The position numbers and the translations under genes are program-made. Under the pieces are notes generated by a model. It saw only the letters and a list, made by a program, of their open reading frames with translations. It was not told the origin of the DNA and ran no database searches. A DNA stretch of 64,000 nucleotides from Marine Group II euryarchaeote MED-G37 (lineage in GTDB: Archaea; Thermoplasmatota; Poseidoniia; Poseidoniales; Thalassarchaeaceae): the NCBI GenBank assembly GCA_002457555.1, contig NTJQ01000003.1:1-64000 (forward strand). The letters are read 5' to 3'. This document shows positions 38,286 to 46,833 of this stretch, in pieces; the first letter of the stretch is position 1; every line of letters starts with the position of its first letter.

Positions 38286-38771
38286 ATGCGTTGTGGCATG
38301 GACATATGTGTTGTTCTCGGCTCCAAGTCTGATATGCCAATTGCTGAGAAATGTAGAGGGGTGCTGGAAAAGTTCGATGTCAGCTACCAAATTAGAGTTG
38401 CCTCGGCCCATCGAGCTCCCAAATATTTGGAAGGAATAATTCAGAAAGCAGAGGCCGATGGCTGTCAGGTTTTCATTGGAATGGCTGGTGTTGCGGCTGC
38501 CCTTCCTGGAGTTATCGCCTCCATGACCAATAAGCCAGTAATCGGCGTTCCTGTTGGCGGTAAGGTGCCTCTTGACTCGCTCCTATCTATCGTTCAAATG
38601 CCACCGGGAATGCCTGTAGCAACTGTAGGTGTTGACCGTGGAGATAATGCAGGTGCGTTGGCTGTACAAATTCTTGCTACTTCTAATGGCCCTCTAGCCG
38701 CAGCCTATGCTGATTACAGGTCGGCTATGACTGCAAAAGTCATTTCAGATGATGAGTCGATTCAGGGGTGA
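38286..38771 (+). CDS. purE: N5-carboxyaminoimidazole ribonucleotide mutase PurE
   Basis: [55 protein letters not shown]. Confidence 0.95.
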   Translation: MRCGMDICVVLGSKSDMPIAEKCRGVLEKFDVSYQIRVASAHRAPKYLEGIIQKAEADGCQVFIGMAGVAAALPGVIASMTNKPVIGVPVGGKVPLDSLLSIVQMPPGMPVATVGVDRGDNAGALAVQILATSNGPLAAAYADYRSAMTAKVISDDESIQG

Positions 38772-39724
38772 AGCCATTGATGAACACCCAGATGCTAGTC
38801 GATGAGGCTATCGAAGCGCTGGATTCGCAAATTAATGACACTGCAATCATTGCCTGTTCAGGAGGTATTGACAGCACGGTTGCAGCGGTCTTGGCCCACC
38901 GTGCTGTGGGAAGCCTTCTGCATTGTGTCTATGTCGATACTGGATTTATGCGTAAAGGAGAGACCGAAGAAGTTCGTGAGATGTTCAAGGAAATGGGCAT
39001 TGATTTACAGGTCGTCGATGCTTCCGATCGCTTCTTTACCAACCTAGAAGGAGTTACAGATCCTGAAGAAAAGCGTAAGGTCATCGGTGAACAATTCATT
39101 CGCGTGTTCGAGGAAGAACAAAGCAACTGTGGGGCAAAATTTCTGATTCAGGGAACTATTGCTCCAGATTGGATTGAGTCAGGTGGTGGTGAGCGGGACG
39201 TCATCAAGAGTCACCACAATGTAGGAGGGTTACCTGAAGATGTTGATTTGAAAATTGTTGAACCACTGCGAGAATTTTACAAAGATGAGATTCGTCAAAT
39301 CGCTAGAGAACTTGGTATCAAGTCAAGTGAAAGGCAACCATTTCCAGGTCCTGGATTGGCGGTTAGAGTACTTGGAGACTTAACCCAATCTCGTGTTGAG
39401 GCCTGCCGGGAAGCCTGTCATATTGTTGAGACTCGATTACTTGAGGCAGCGGCTGAAGGAAAATGTGACCTTCCATGGCAATATTTTGCCGCTTTACTAC
39501 CTGTTCGTTCCGTCGGTGTTCATGGTGATGCCCGGGTACATGGAGAAACAGTAGTTGTACGCGCAGTAACAAGTCTCGATGGTATGTCTGCACGTTACTC
39601 TCCAATACCACATGACGTGCTTGCGGGAATCAGCACCGAGATTACTAATTCGTTGAAGGGACAGGTGAATAGAGTAGTCTATGATATCACCCATAAACCA
39701 CCAGGTACCATCGAATGGGAGTAA
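38768..39724 (+). CDS. guaAB: GMP synthase, ATP-pyrophosphatase/PPase subunit (split archaeal-type GuaA)
   Basis: [70 protein letters not shown]; no glutaminase domain. Confidence 0.94.
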   Translation: MKPLMNTQMLVDEAIEALDSQINDTAIIACSGGIDSTVAAVLAHRAVGSLLHCVYVDTGFMRKGETEEVREMFKEMGIDLQVVDASDRFFTNLEGVTDPEEKRKVIGEQFIRVFEEEQSNCGAKFLIQGTIAPDWIESGGGERDVIKSHHNVGGLPEDVDLKIVEPLREFYKDEIRQIARELGIKSSERQPFPGPGLAVRVLGDLTQSRVEACREACHIVETRLLEAAAEGKCDLPWQYFAALLPVRSVGVHGDARVHGETVVVRAVTSLDGMSARYSPIPHDVLAGISTEITNSLKGQVNRVVYDITHKPPGTIEWE

Positions 39725-39778
39725 ATACACATCCAATTTCTTCTAACTTCACTAGCGATTGATTGATGAATGAATGTT

Positions 39779-39793
39779 CCAGCCGCAGGCTGG
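39779..39793. other. Triloop hairpin CCAGCC-GCA-GGCTGG immediately upstream of tRNA-Asn
   Basis: 6-bp perfect stem, 3-nt loop, ends at the base preceding the tRNA. Confidence 0.5.
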
Positions 39794-39869
39794 GCCGACA
39801 TAGCTTAGTTGGTGGAGCGGTGGACTGTTAATCCACAGGTCGCAGGTTCGAGTCCTGCTGTCGGCGCCA
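39794..39869 (+). tRNA. tRNA-Asn (anticodon GTT), CCA encoded
   Basis: GCCGACA/TGTCGGC acceptor; GTGGA-CTGTTAA-TCCAC anticodon arm; GCAGGTTCGAGTCCTGC T-arm; CCA at 39867-39869. Confidence 0.95.
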
Positions 39870-39870
39870 C

Positions 39871-42510
39871 TCAATCCCTTCGTGCGAAAGCCGCAAGGCT
39901 AAGCATGGAAATTGCAGTCAAGAGCCCAAATCCGGGCAATAATCCACTATCCTCCTCTTCATTACGGTCACAAATTCCATCTTCATCAGAATCCTCTGGA
40001 ACACTATTAGCATCGGTGGAAATTGTCAAGCATTGTTGTTCTGCATAGTCTGACCATCCATCGTTATCGTCGTCGAAGTCCGAATTATCACCTTCACCAT
40101 CTCCATCGGTGTCTTTGTGCTCTAATGAATCGAATTGGAAATCGTCGAATACATCGGCGACACCATCATTGTCATCGTCATCGTCTAATTCGTCACACTT
40201 ACTATCTCCATCGAAATTTGATGGTACAGAATCAATGTCTAATGGATCGGAGGCGCAGGCTGATTCCTCATCATCTGAGTATCCATCATTATCATCGTCT
40301 GTATCAGAATTGTCGGTTACCCCGTCAGCATCTGTATCAATTGGTGAAGATGAAGTATCTAGAGGGTCATAACCAGTCGAAATTTCATACTCGTCACTCC
40401 AGCCATCGTCATCGTCATCATCATCGGAATTATCTCCAATTCCATCGCTATCGGTGTCAGTGGTTTCAAGTGGATTATCAGGAAATGAATCTTGTTGATT
40501 ATCTACCCCATCGCCATCTCTATCGTTGTCGGAATTGTCTCCGGTCCCGTCACCGTCTATGTCGCTAGATTCAAATGGATCTAGCGGAAATACGTCATTC
40601 ACATCCTCCACTCCGTCTCCGTCATCGTCAGAATCCAAGTAGTTACATTCAGAATCAGAATCAGAATCAATCGGGGTAGACTTTTCATCAAGAGAATCTG
40701 TTGAGCAATTTGCCTCATCTTGGTCTGTCCATCCATCGCCGTCATCATCATCATCTTCGTTATCCCCAAGACTATCCAAGTCAGTATCGAACCATTCCGC
40801 AGCATTCATCGGGAATACATCATTATCATCTGTGAATCCGTCATTATCATCATCATCATCGACTATATCACAAATCATGTCACTATCAAAATCATCTGGC
40901 AAAACTAAACTATCTCTAGGGTCTGTGCCACAAACCACTTCATCTGAGTCCATCCATCCATCATTATCGTCATCTAGATCTGCATTATCTCCAACGCCAT
41001 CCATGTCGGAATCAGAAAATTCTGTAGCGTTCAATGGAAACAGGTCATTGACATCTAAGACCCCGTCTCCATCGTCGTCATCGTCCTGCGAGTTACAATT
41101 CCCATCTCCGTCCGTATCTGTGGGATACTCAGAACTATTCAGGGAATCGGTTAGACAATAATTCTCCACCTCGTCATCCCAACCATCTCCGTCATCATCA
41201 AAATCAGAATTATCTCCTAAACCATCATTATCCGTATCTATCCATTCTGTAGAGTCTAGTGGGAAGTCATCGACGGTGTCGTTGTATCCGTCTCCATCAT
41301 CATCCAAATCTTCAACATCACAAATTCCGTCTGAATCTGTATCAGTCGGATAACTCTCGAAATTGGTGGTATTTGTTCCACAAAGAATCTCGTTAATATC
41401 TGACCATCCATCATTATCATCGTCTGTATCTAAAGAATTACAGGTGCCATCAGAATCAGTGTCAACGGGGTATGATGTAGAGTCGATAGAGTCAGTTCCA
41501 CAGGCTACTTCATCAGAATCCTGCCAACCATCTCCATCGTCATCATCGTCCAAGTAATTGCACGCACCGTCACCGTCGGTATCGATTGGTGTGGAACTAG
41601 AATTGGTCGGGTCTGTGTTGCAATTTAATTCGTCAATATCATTCCACCCATCATTATCATCATCGAGGTCTAATGGGTCGCATATTCCATCCGAATCGGT
41701 ATCGGTTGGGGTGGAACTGGAATCGGTAGAATTACTGCCACAGTCATCTTCATCCGAGTCACTCCAACCGTCATTATCGTCATCGGTATCCATTGAATCA
41801 CAGGTGCCATCGCTATCACTATCATCTGGAATTGAGCTGGCATTATTTGGATTAGAACCACATGCCTGTTCGGCACTATCGCTCCAACCATCGTCGTCAT
41901 CATCAGTGTCTACTGGATCACAGATGCCATCACTATCAGTGTCAGTGGGTACGCTAGAGCTGTCATTGGCATCTGTACCACATGCCCCTTCGTCAGCATC
42001 ACTCCAACCATCTCCGTCAGAATCCGATGCCTCTTCTGCGAGGCTCCAAGAATCTGTGCCATATCCATCGCCTCCGGTATTTCCATTACCGTTTACAAAA
42101 TTTACAGACAAATCGAATGTGATATTACCTGAGCCGGATGAAGGAGCGGTCCAATCTACAGTCCATGTTCGTGCGTTTGAATTACTATGGGTGACTTCAC
42201 CATTCGAAATCTGGGCGTTAGAACCAGGGTTGCTAAAGCCACCTGAATCTACATCTAGGTTGAACCCTCCATCACTCCCTGATGGTCCACCAGTTCCCCC
42301 TATGGTCAATCCATAGGTACTACTTGCAACATACCCATCAGCCGGCAACCCAGACAAACTAGGAGTTACTTGGTTTGCTCCACCACCATGGCAGGCACAC
42401 CCATTAGATGCTTGTCCAGTTATTCCACCTGAGTACCCAAATGCATCTTGTGGCACGGCTAAAACAAGTAGTAGAATCAATACCAATGATACCTTACGTC
42501 GAGAAGTCAT
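39871..42510 (-). CDS. Secreted giant TSP3-repeat (Ca-binding) protein with N-terminal anchor-V-like domain and PGF-type C-terminal sorting tail
   Basis: Signal peptide; GCACHGGG...GGFNLDVDSGGF; many DTDSDGICDPxDxDDDxDGWSD repeats; tail LLPGFGLLTAISMLSLAAFARRD. Confidence 0.85.
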   Translation of the reverse strand: MTSRRKVSLVLILLLVLAVPQDAFGYSGGITGQASNGCACHGGGANQVTPSLSGLPADGYVASSTYGLTIGGTGGPSGSDGGFNLDVDSGGFSNPGSNAQISNGEVTHSNSNARTWTVDWTAPSSGSGNITFDLSVNFVNGNGNTGGDGYGTDSWSLAEEASDSDGDGWSDADEGACGTDANDSSSVPTDTDSDGICDPVDTDDDDDGWSDSAEQACGSNPNNASSIPDDSDSDGTCDSMDTDDDNDGWSDSDEDDCGSNSTDSSSTPTDTDSDGICDPLDLDDDNDGWNDIDELNCNTDPTNSSSTPIDTDGDGACNYLDDDDDGDGWQDSDEVACGTDSIDSTSYPVDTDSDGTCNSLDTDDDNDGWSDINEILCGTNTTNFESYPTDTDSDGICDVEDLDDDGDGYNDTVDDFPLDSTEWIDTDNDGLGDNSDFDDDGDGWDDEVENYCLTDSLNSSEYPTDTDGDGNCNSQDDDDDGDGVLDVNDLFPLNATEFSDSDMDGVGDNADLDDDNDGWMDSDEVVCGTDPRDSLVLPDDFDSDMICDIVDDDDDNDGFTDDNDVFPMNAAEWFDTDLDSLGDNEDDDDDGDGWTDQDEANCSTDSLDEKSTPIDSDSDSECNYLDSDDDGDGVEDVNDVFPLDPFESSDIDGDGTGDNSDNDRDGDGVDNQQDSFPDNPLETTDTDSDGIGDNSDDDDDDDGWSDEYEISTGYDPLDTSSSPIDTDADGVTDNSDTDDDNDGYSDDEESACASDPLDIDSVPSNFDGDSKCDELDDDDDNDGVADVFDDFQFDSLEHKDTDGDGEGDNSDFDDDNDGWSDYAEQQCLTISTDANSVPEDSDEDGICDRNEEEDSGLLPGFGLLTAISMLSLAAFARRD
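40020..42030 (-). repeat. Coding tandem TSP3 array (DxDxDGxxD type) in 39871..42510
   Basis: Repeated GAT/GAC-rich codons (ATCxxCATCGTC on + strand) through most of the gene. Confidence 0.85.
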
Positions 42511-42542
42511 TGCAGCACGGCGTAATCATCGCCTTTTGGCCT

Positions 42543-45392
42543 TCACTGTCGCCTGCGTCCGACAATCATCGCTGCACCTAGCATTGCTAAGGTTGCCAAA
42601 ACTAATCCAAATCCAGGTGTGTTGTTGTCATCTGAAACGTATTCTGGACCATCTGTATTGTCGGAATCTAACTCATCACAAATCTCGTCTCCATCGATAT
42701 CGTTTGGTACTGATGTTGAATCCATCGAGTCACTACCACAGGAGTCTTCGCTAGTATCCAACCAACCATCTCCATCGTCGTCGTTATCTTCGTTGTCTCC
42801 TAGGCCATCGATGTCTGTGTCCAACCACTCATTAGGATTATCTGGGAATACGTCGATATCGTCTCCGAATCCATCTCCATCATCATCTGGGTCTTGATTA
42901 TCACACATTCCATCATCATCAAGGTCGTCTGGTACCAATGTTGAATCCATTGAATCTGAACCACAATTATCCTCTATGTAGTCAGGCCAACCGTCTCCAT
43001 CATCATCATTGTCTGAATTATCACCCTCGCCATCGCTATCAGTATCCAAAGATTCACTTGAGTCATTCGGGAATGCATCAACCGAGTTATCTATACCATC
43101 GCCATCTTTGTCACTGTCTAGAGTATCGCATGTACCATCATTATCCATGTCACTTGGGATTGAAGTGGTGTCCAAAGAATCCGAGCCACAATCTAACTCA
43201 TATTGGTCAGTGTATCCATCACCGTCATCGTCGTCGTCTACAATGTAATTAGTCTTGGATGAACAATCGTCTTCAGGTTGACCAAGTATGTCTATTCCCG
43301 TGTAGTCATCAGGGAGCCCATCACCGTCTGTATCTGTGGATACGCATACGTCTAGTGGGTCAAAATCCTCCTCATTTCCGACTCCGTCAGCGTCAGCATC
43401 CAAATCCATGGAATCACATATCATGTCTTCATCATAATCATCTGGAGCAGAGGTCTCACTCAGAGGGTTGCTTCCACATGTTATTTCGTCGTCATCGCTC
43501 CAATCATCATCATCGTCATCTGTATCTTCATCATTGGTTATTCCATCTGAGTCAGTGTCGGTTTGAGAGGGTGCACATCCATTAGCGTAGATATTGTTGT
43601 AATCCTCTGGTAGAGTATTGGAGCACATATCATCAACATCATTGACTCCATCACCATCGTCATCTTCATCTAAAGAATTACAGGTGCCATCGTTATCAGT
43701 ATCTGAAGGAACGGACATCCAATCCCATTGATCGCTACCACATTGATTTTCGACACTGTCACTGTAACCGTCACCATCATCATCTAGGTCAGCATTTCCT
43801 CCAATTCCATCTCCGTCAGTATCATTCCATTCGTAAGGGTCGAGTGGGAATGCATCCTCGGAATTGATAACCCCATCTCCATCATCATCAACATCTAATG
43901 CATCACATGTTCCGTCTCCATCAGAATCTACAGGGACATCATTTACGTCGAGCGGGTCGGATCCACAATCTTGTTCGTATTGGTCAAGATGCCCATCTCC
44001 GTCATCATCGTTGTCTGAATTATCGCCTTGGCCATCTCCATCCGTATCTGTGTCCTCATTAGCGTCTAATGGAAAAGCGTCTGCAGAATCGTCTACACCG
44101 TCACCATCATCGTCAGTATCTGCATTATTTCCGACCCCATCACCATCGGTATCAGTATCTTCATTCGGATCTAGAGGGAATGCATCATTGGAGTCATCAA
44201 TTCCATCTCCATCATCGTCTGAATCTAATCCATCACATGTTCCATCACTATCTGTGTCGGCTGGAATACTCGTCGCATCAACCGGGTCTGATCCACAATC
44301 ATTCTCTAACGAATCACTGTAAGAATCTCCATCATCATCATCATCTGCATTATTGCCGATTCCATCTCCATCAGTGTCCGTATCTTCGTTTGGATCTAAT
44401 GGGAAATCATCGGCGGAATCATCGACTCCGTCGTTATCGTCATCAGCATCCGCGTTATCTCCAATTCCGTCTCCATCATTATCCGCCCATTCACTGGCAT
44501 CGAGAGGGAATGCATCGTTGACATCTAGGTAGCCATCATTATCATCATCATCATCTTCTATCAATGTGGTAGTGGTTCCGCTTCCTGAATTAGCACTTGT
44601 GAATGTCACATTATCGAAATATACTGATTCCGATTGTGAATTACAATTTAATTCAAATTCTAAATTACCTTGCCCAAGAGAGCTAATGTTTGAACTAAAA
44701 CTAGTCCATATTCCCATGTAAGAGATAAAACCGCCGTTATTGCTGGAACCAGTTGCGCCGGAGACATTTAGCAGTTCAACTGTCGACGAACTTCCAACGA
44801 ATCTGATAATTAAGTTGTCTGCGGCTTCGTAACTATTGCCCGATCCACCTTGGACAAAAATATCGAAAGTAACAAAATCGGCGGTAACATCGTCAAGAGT
44901 TAGCGTGCTAATTCCATCTACATCACCCATCTGGTATCCTTGAGTACCATCGGTGTAATTTCCTACTGTGCCTGCGTAGTTTGCAGTTCCAAAGTAGTCA
45001 CCATCGGTAAGCCCTACACTCCCTGTAGATGTGTAAAACATGGTGAAACCCATTTCGTTTCCAGTTGTCTGATTGTGTGCCACATGAGGCTCATCGACAT
45101 TATTCCAAAGGAAGTAATCCGACAGTCCGTCTCCTGTGTCGAAATACTTTGAACCGTTAGTAAATGGATCTTCAAATGATGTATAGGCTACTGTTCCCGA
45201 ACTGCCAGGGCAGCTGATTGTATCTGGCATTCCATCTCCGTCGGTATCGGTATCTGCACATGGGTCATTAGGGAAGTCATCAGCAGAATCATTCACTCCA
45301 TCTCCATCAGAATCTGTTGCCATTACATTTGGAACCCATGAAACCATGAGTAGGGCAATCAATAGTACGAGTGGCTTAGGGGTACTGGTCAT
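42543..45392 (-). CDS. Second secreted giant TSP3-repeat protein with N-terminal jelly-roll-like domain and PGF-type C-terminal tail
   Basis: Signal peptide VLLIALLMVSWVPNVMA; TSP3 array; tail NTPGFGLVLATLAMLGAAMIVGRRRQ. Confidence 0.85.
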   Translation of the reverse strand: MTSTPKPLVLLIALLMVSWVPNVMATDSDGDGVNDSADDFPNDPCADTDTDGDGMPDTISCPGSSGTVAYTSFEDPFTNGSKYFDTGDGLSDYFLWNNVDEPHVAHNQTTGNEMGFTMFYTSTGSVGLTDGDYFGTANYAGTVGNYTDGTQGYQMGDVDGISTLTLDDVTADFVTFDIFVQGGSGNSYEAADNLIIRFVGSSSTVELLNVSGATGSSNNGGFISYMGIWTSFSSNISSLGQGNLEFELNCNSQSESVYFDNVTFTSANSGSGTTTTLIEDDDDDNDGYLDVNDAFPLDASEWADNDGDGIGDNADADDDNDGVDDSADDFPLDPNEDTDTDGDGIGNNADDDDDGDSYSDSLENDCGSDPVDATSIPADTDSDGTCDGLDSDDDGDGIDDSNDAFPLDPNEDTDTDGDGVGNNADTDDDGDGVDDSADAFPLDANEDTDTDGDGQGDNSDNDDDGDGHLDQYEQDCGSDPLDVNDVPVDSDGDGTCDALDVDDDGDGVINSEDAFPLDPYEWNDTDGDGIGGNADLDDDGDGYSDSVENQCGSDQWDWMSVPSDTDNDGTCNSLDEDDDGDGVNDVDDMCSNTLPEDYNNIYANGCAPSQTDTDSDGITNDEDTDDDDDDWSDDDEITCGSNPLSETSAPDDYDEDMICDSMDLDADADGVGNEEDFDPLDVCVSTDTDGDGLPDDYTGIDILGQPEDDCSSKTNYIVDDDDDGDGYTDQYELDCGSDSLDTTSIPSDMDNDGTCDTLDSDKDGDGIDNSVDAFPNDSSESLDTDSDGEGDNSDNDDDGDGWPDYIEDNCGSDSMDSTLVPDDLDDDGMCDNQDPDDDGDGFGDDIDVFPDNPNEWLDTDIDGLGDNEDNDDDGDGWLDTSEDSCGSDSMDSTSVPNDIDGDEICDELDSDNTDGPEYVSDDNNTPGFGLVLATLAMLGAAMIVGRRRQ
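42680..44560 (-). repeat. Coding tandem TSP3 array in 42543..45392
   Basis: Repeated DTDGDGxGDNxDxDDDGDGxxD units with interspersed CGSDPxDxxSxPxDxDxDGxCD variants. Confidence 0.85.
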
Positions 45393-45493
45393 GTGTTCCG
45401 GAGTGTGGCTGGGATTGAAATAAATGACTACTGTGAATTCTTGTAATATAGAGCGACCTAGACCGTCATACTCTTTGACCGAGCGTTCAAGGA

Positions 45494-46780
45494 TTGGATA
45501 TGAATCCTAGAGAGCAGGTAGATGCGGTAATGCAAGCTAGTGCGTCTTCCGGTCGCCATTATCGCAATTCCATTCCTATGATTGCTAGCGAAAATATACT
45601 TTCTCCTTTGGTTGCGGAAGCCATTCAAGGAGACCTTCATGGTCGCTATGCAGAGGGTCTACCAGGTAAGCGATATTATCAGGGATGCGACGATTTTGAT
45701 ACTATCGAAAGCATCGGAATAGACTCTGCAAAACGGGTTTTTAATTGCCAATTCGCAAATATTCAATCAACTTCTGGAACGGTTTCTAACATGGGGGCCC
45801 TCAAGGCCTTGACGAAACCTGGTGATACAATTACGGCAGTTTCGACTGCAGATGGGGGCCACATATCACACCACCCTATGGGTGCTGTGGGTATGAGAGG
45901 TCTCAATCTTGTCACCTATCCATGGGATGAGGAAAGGATGGAACCTGACGTAGACGCGGCTTCAGCGATAATTCGTAGTGAGCAACCGGAACTATGTTTG
46001 TTCGGCCAATCAGTTATTCTGTTCCCTATTCAGTTACAAGAATTAGCCGATGTAGCTCACGAGGTAGGAGCTCGTGTGATGTATGATGGAGCCCATGTCT
46101 TGGGGCTAATCGCAGGCGGGGAATTTCAAGATCCACTTCGAGAAGGCGCCGATGTCATGACAGGTTCAAGCCACAAGACTTTCCCAGGCCCTCAAGGGGG
46201 TTTTCTACTAAGTGATTCAGAGGAGGAATCATTGCAAAAGAAGCTCAACAATGCGATATTTCCAGGGGTCTGTTCATCATACCATCTTCACCATGTAGCA
46301 GGTAAAGTTGTGGCAATGGCAGAGTTTGAAGCTCATGGCAAACAGTACGCTCGAGATATAGTAGTCAACGCAAGAGCATTGGGTTCTGCTTTAGCTGAGG
46401 AGGGTTTTGATGTGATCGCTGAAGAACGAAATTTTACTGCGAGTCACCAAATATTAACCCGTCATGGAGGACCTGATTCAGGCGCTGGAAAGAGAGCCGC
46501 CCAAAGGCTAGAAGATTGTGGAATTATTACCAATATGAACATGCTTCCTGGCGACACTAAGGCAATGTCTGGCCCTAGTGGTTTGAGGCTTGGTACACCC
46601 GAGTTAACTCGAATTGGAATGGGTGCCAATGAAATGATAGATGTTGCAAAATTCTTTGCCAGGTCACTGTTATCAGAAGAAAATCCAGAACGTATCAAAT
46701 CCGATATCGCTCAATTCAAATCCGAATTCCAAACAGTGAAATATGCAATTCAGGAAGGCCCTGCTTATCCTGAAATGTAA
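45494..46780 (+). CDS. glyA: Serine hydroxymethyltransferase
   Basis: IPMIASENILSPLV, RYAEGLPGKRYYQGCDDFD, MTGSSHKTFPGPQGGFLLSD (PLP Lys), GPSGLRLGTPELTRIGM. Confidence 0.95.
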   Translation: MDMNPREQVDAVMQASASSGRHYRNSIPMIASENILSPLVAEAIQGDLHGRYAEGLPGKRYYQGCDDFDTIESIGIDSAKRVFNCQFANIQSTSGTVSNMGALKALTKPGDTITAVSTADGGHISHHPMGAVGMRGLNLVTYPWDEERMEPDVDAASAIIRSEQPELCLFGQSVILFPIQLQELADVAHEVGARVMYDGAHVLGLIAGGEFQDPLREGADVMTGSSHKTFPGPQGGFLLSDSEEESLQKKLNNAIFPGVCSSYHLHHVAGKVVAMAEFEAHGKQYARDIVVNARALGSALAEEGFDVIAEERNFTASHQILTRHGGPDSGAGKRAAQRLEDCGIITNMNMLPGDTKAMSGPSGLRLGTPELTRIGMGANEMIDVAKFFARSLLSEENPERIKSDIAQFKSEFQTVKYAIQEGPAYPEM

Positions 46781-46810
46781 TGGTAACATCGATTGGTTAG
46801 TATTTATCAC

Positions 46811-46827
46811 GACCACCATAGGTGGTC
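46811..46827. other. Triloop hairpin GACCACC-ATA-GGTGGTC between glyA and the M60-like gene
   Basis: 7-bp perfect stem, 3-nt loop, 30 nt after the glyA stop and 6 nt before the next ATG. Confidence 0.55.
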
Positions 46828-46833
46828 GGACAT

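Noticed and set aside
40023-44521. Long plus-strand ORFs rich in Ser/Pro or His (e.g. 41558..42316, 43864..44322, 40023..40568)
   Set aside because: Antisense shadows of the Asp/Gly-rich TSP3 coding arrays on the minus strand; low-complexity composition with no domain content.
40020-44560. CRISPR-like or microsatellite array
   Set aside because: The periodicity is codon-level coding repetition (DxDxDG); there are no identical 25-40 nt repeats with unique spacers.
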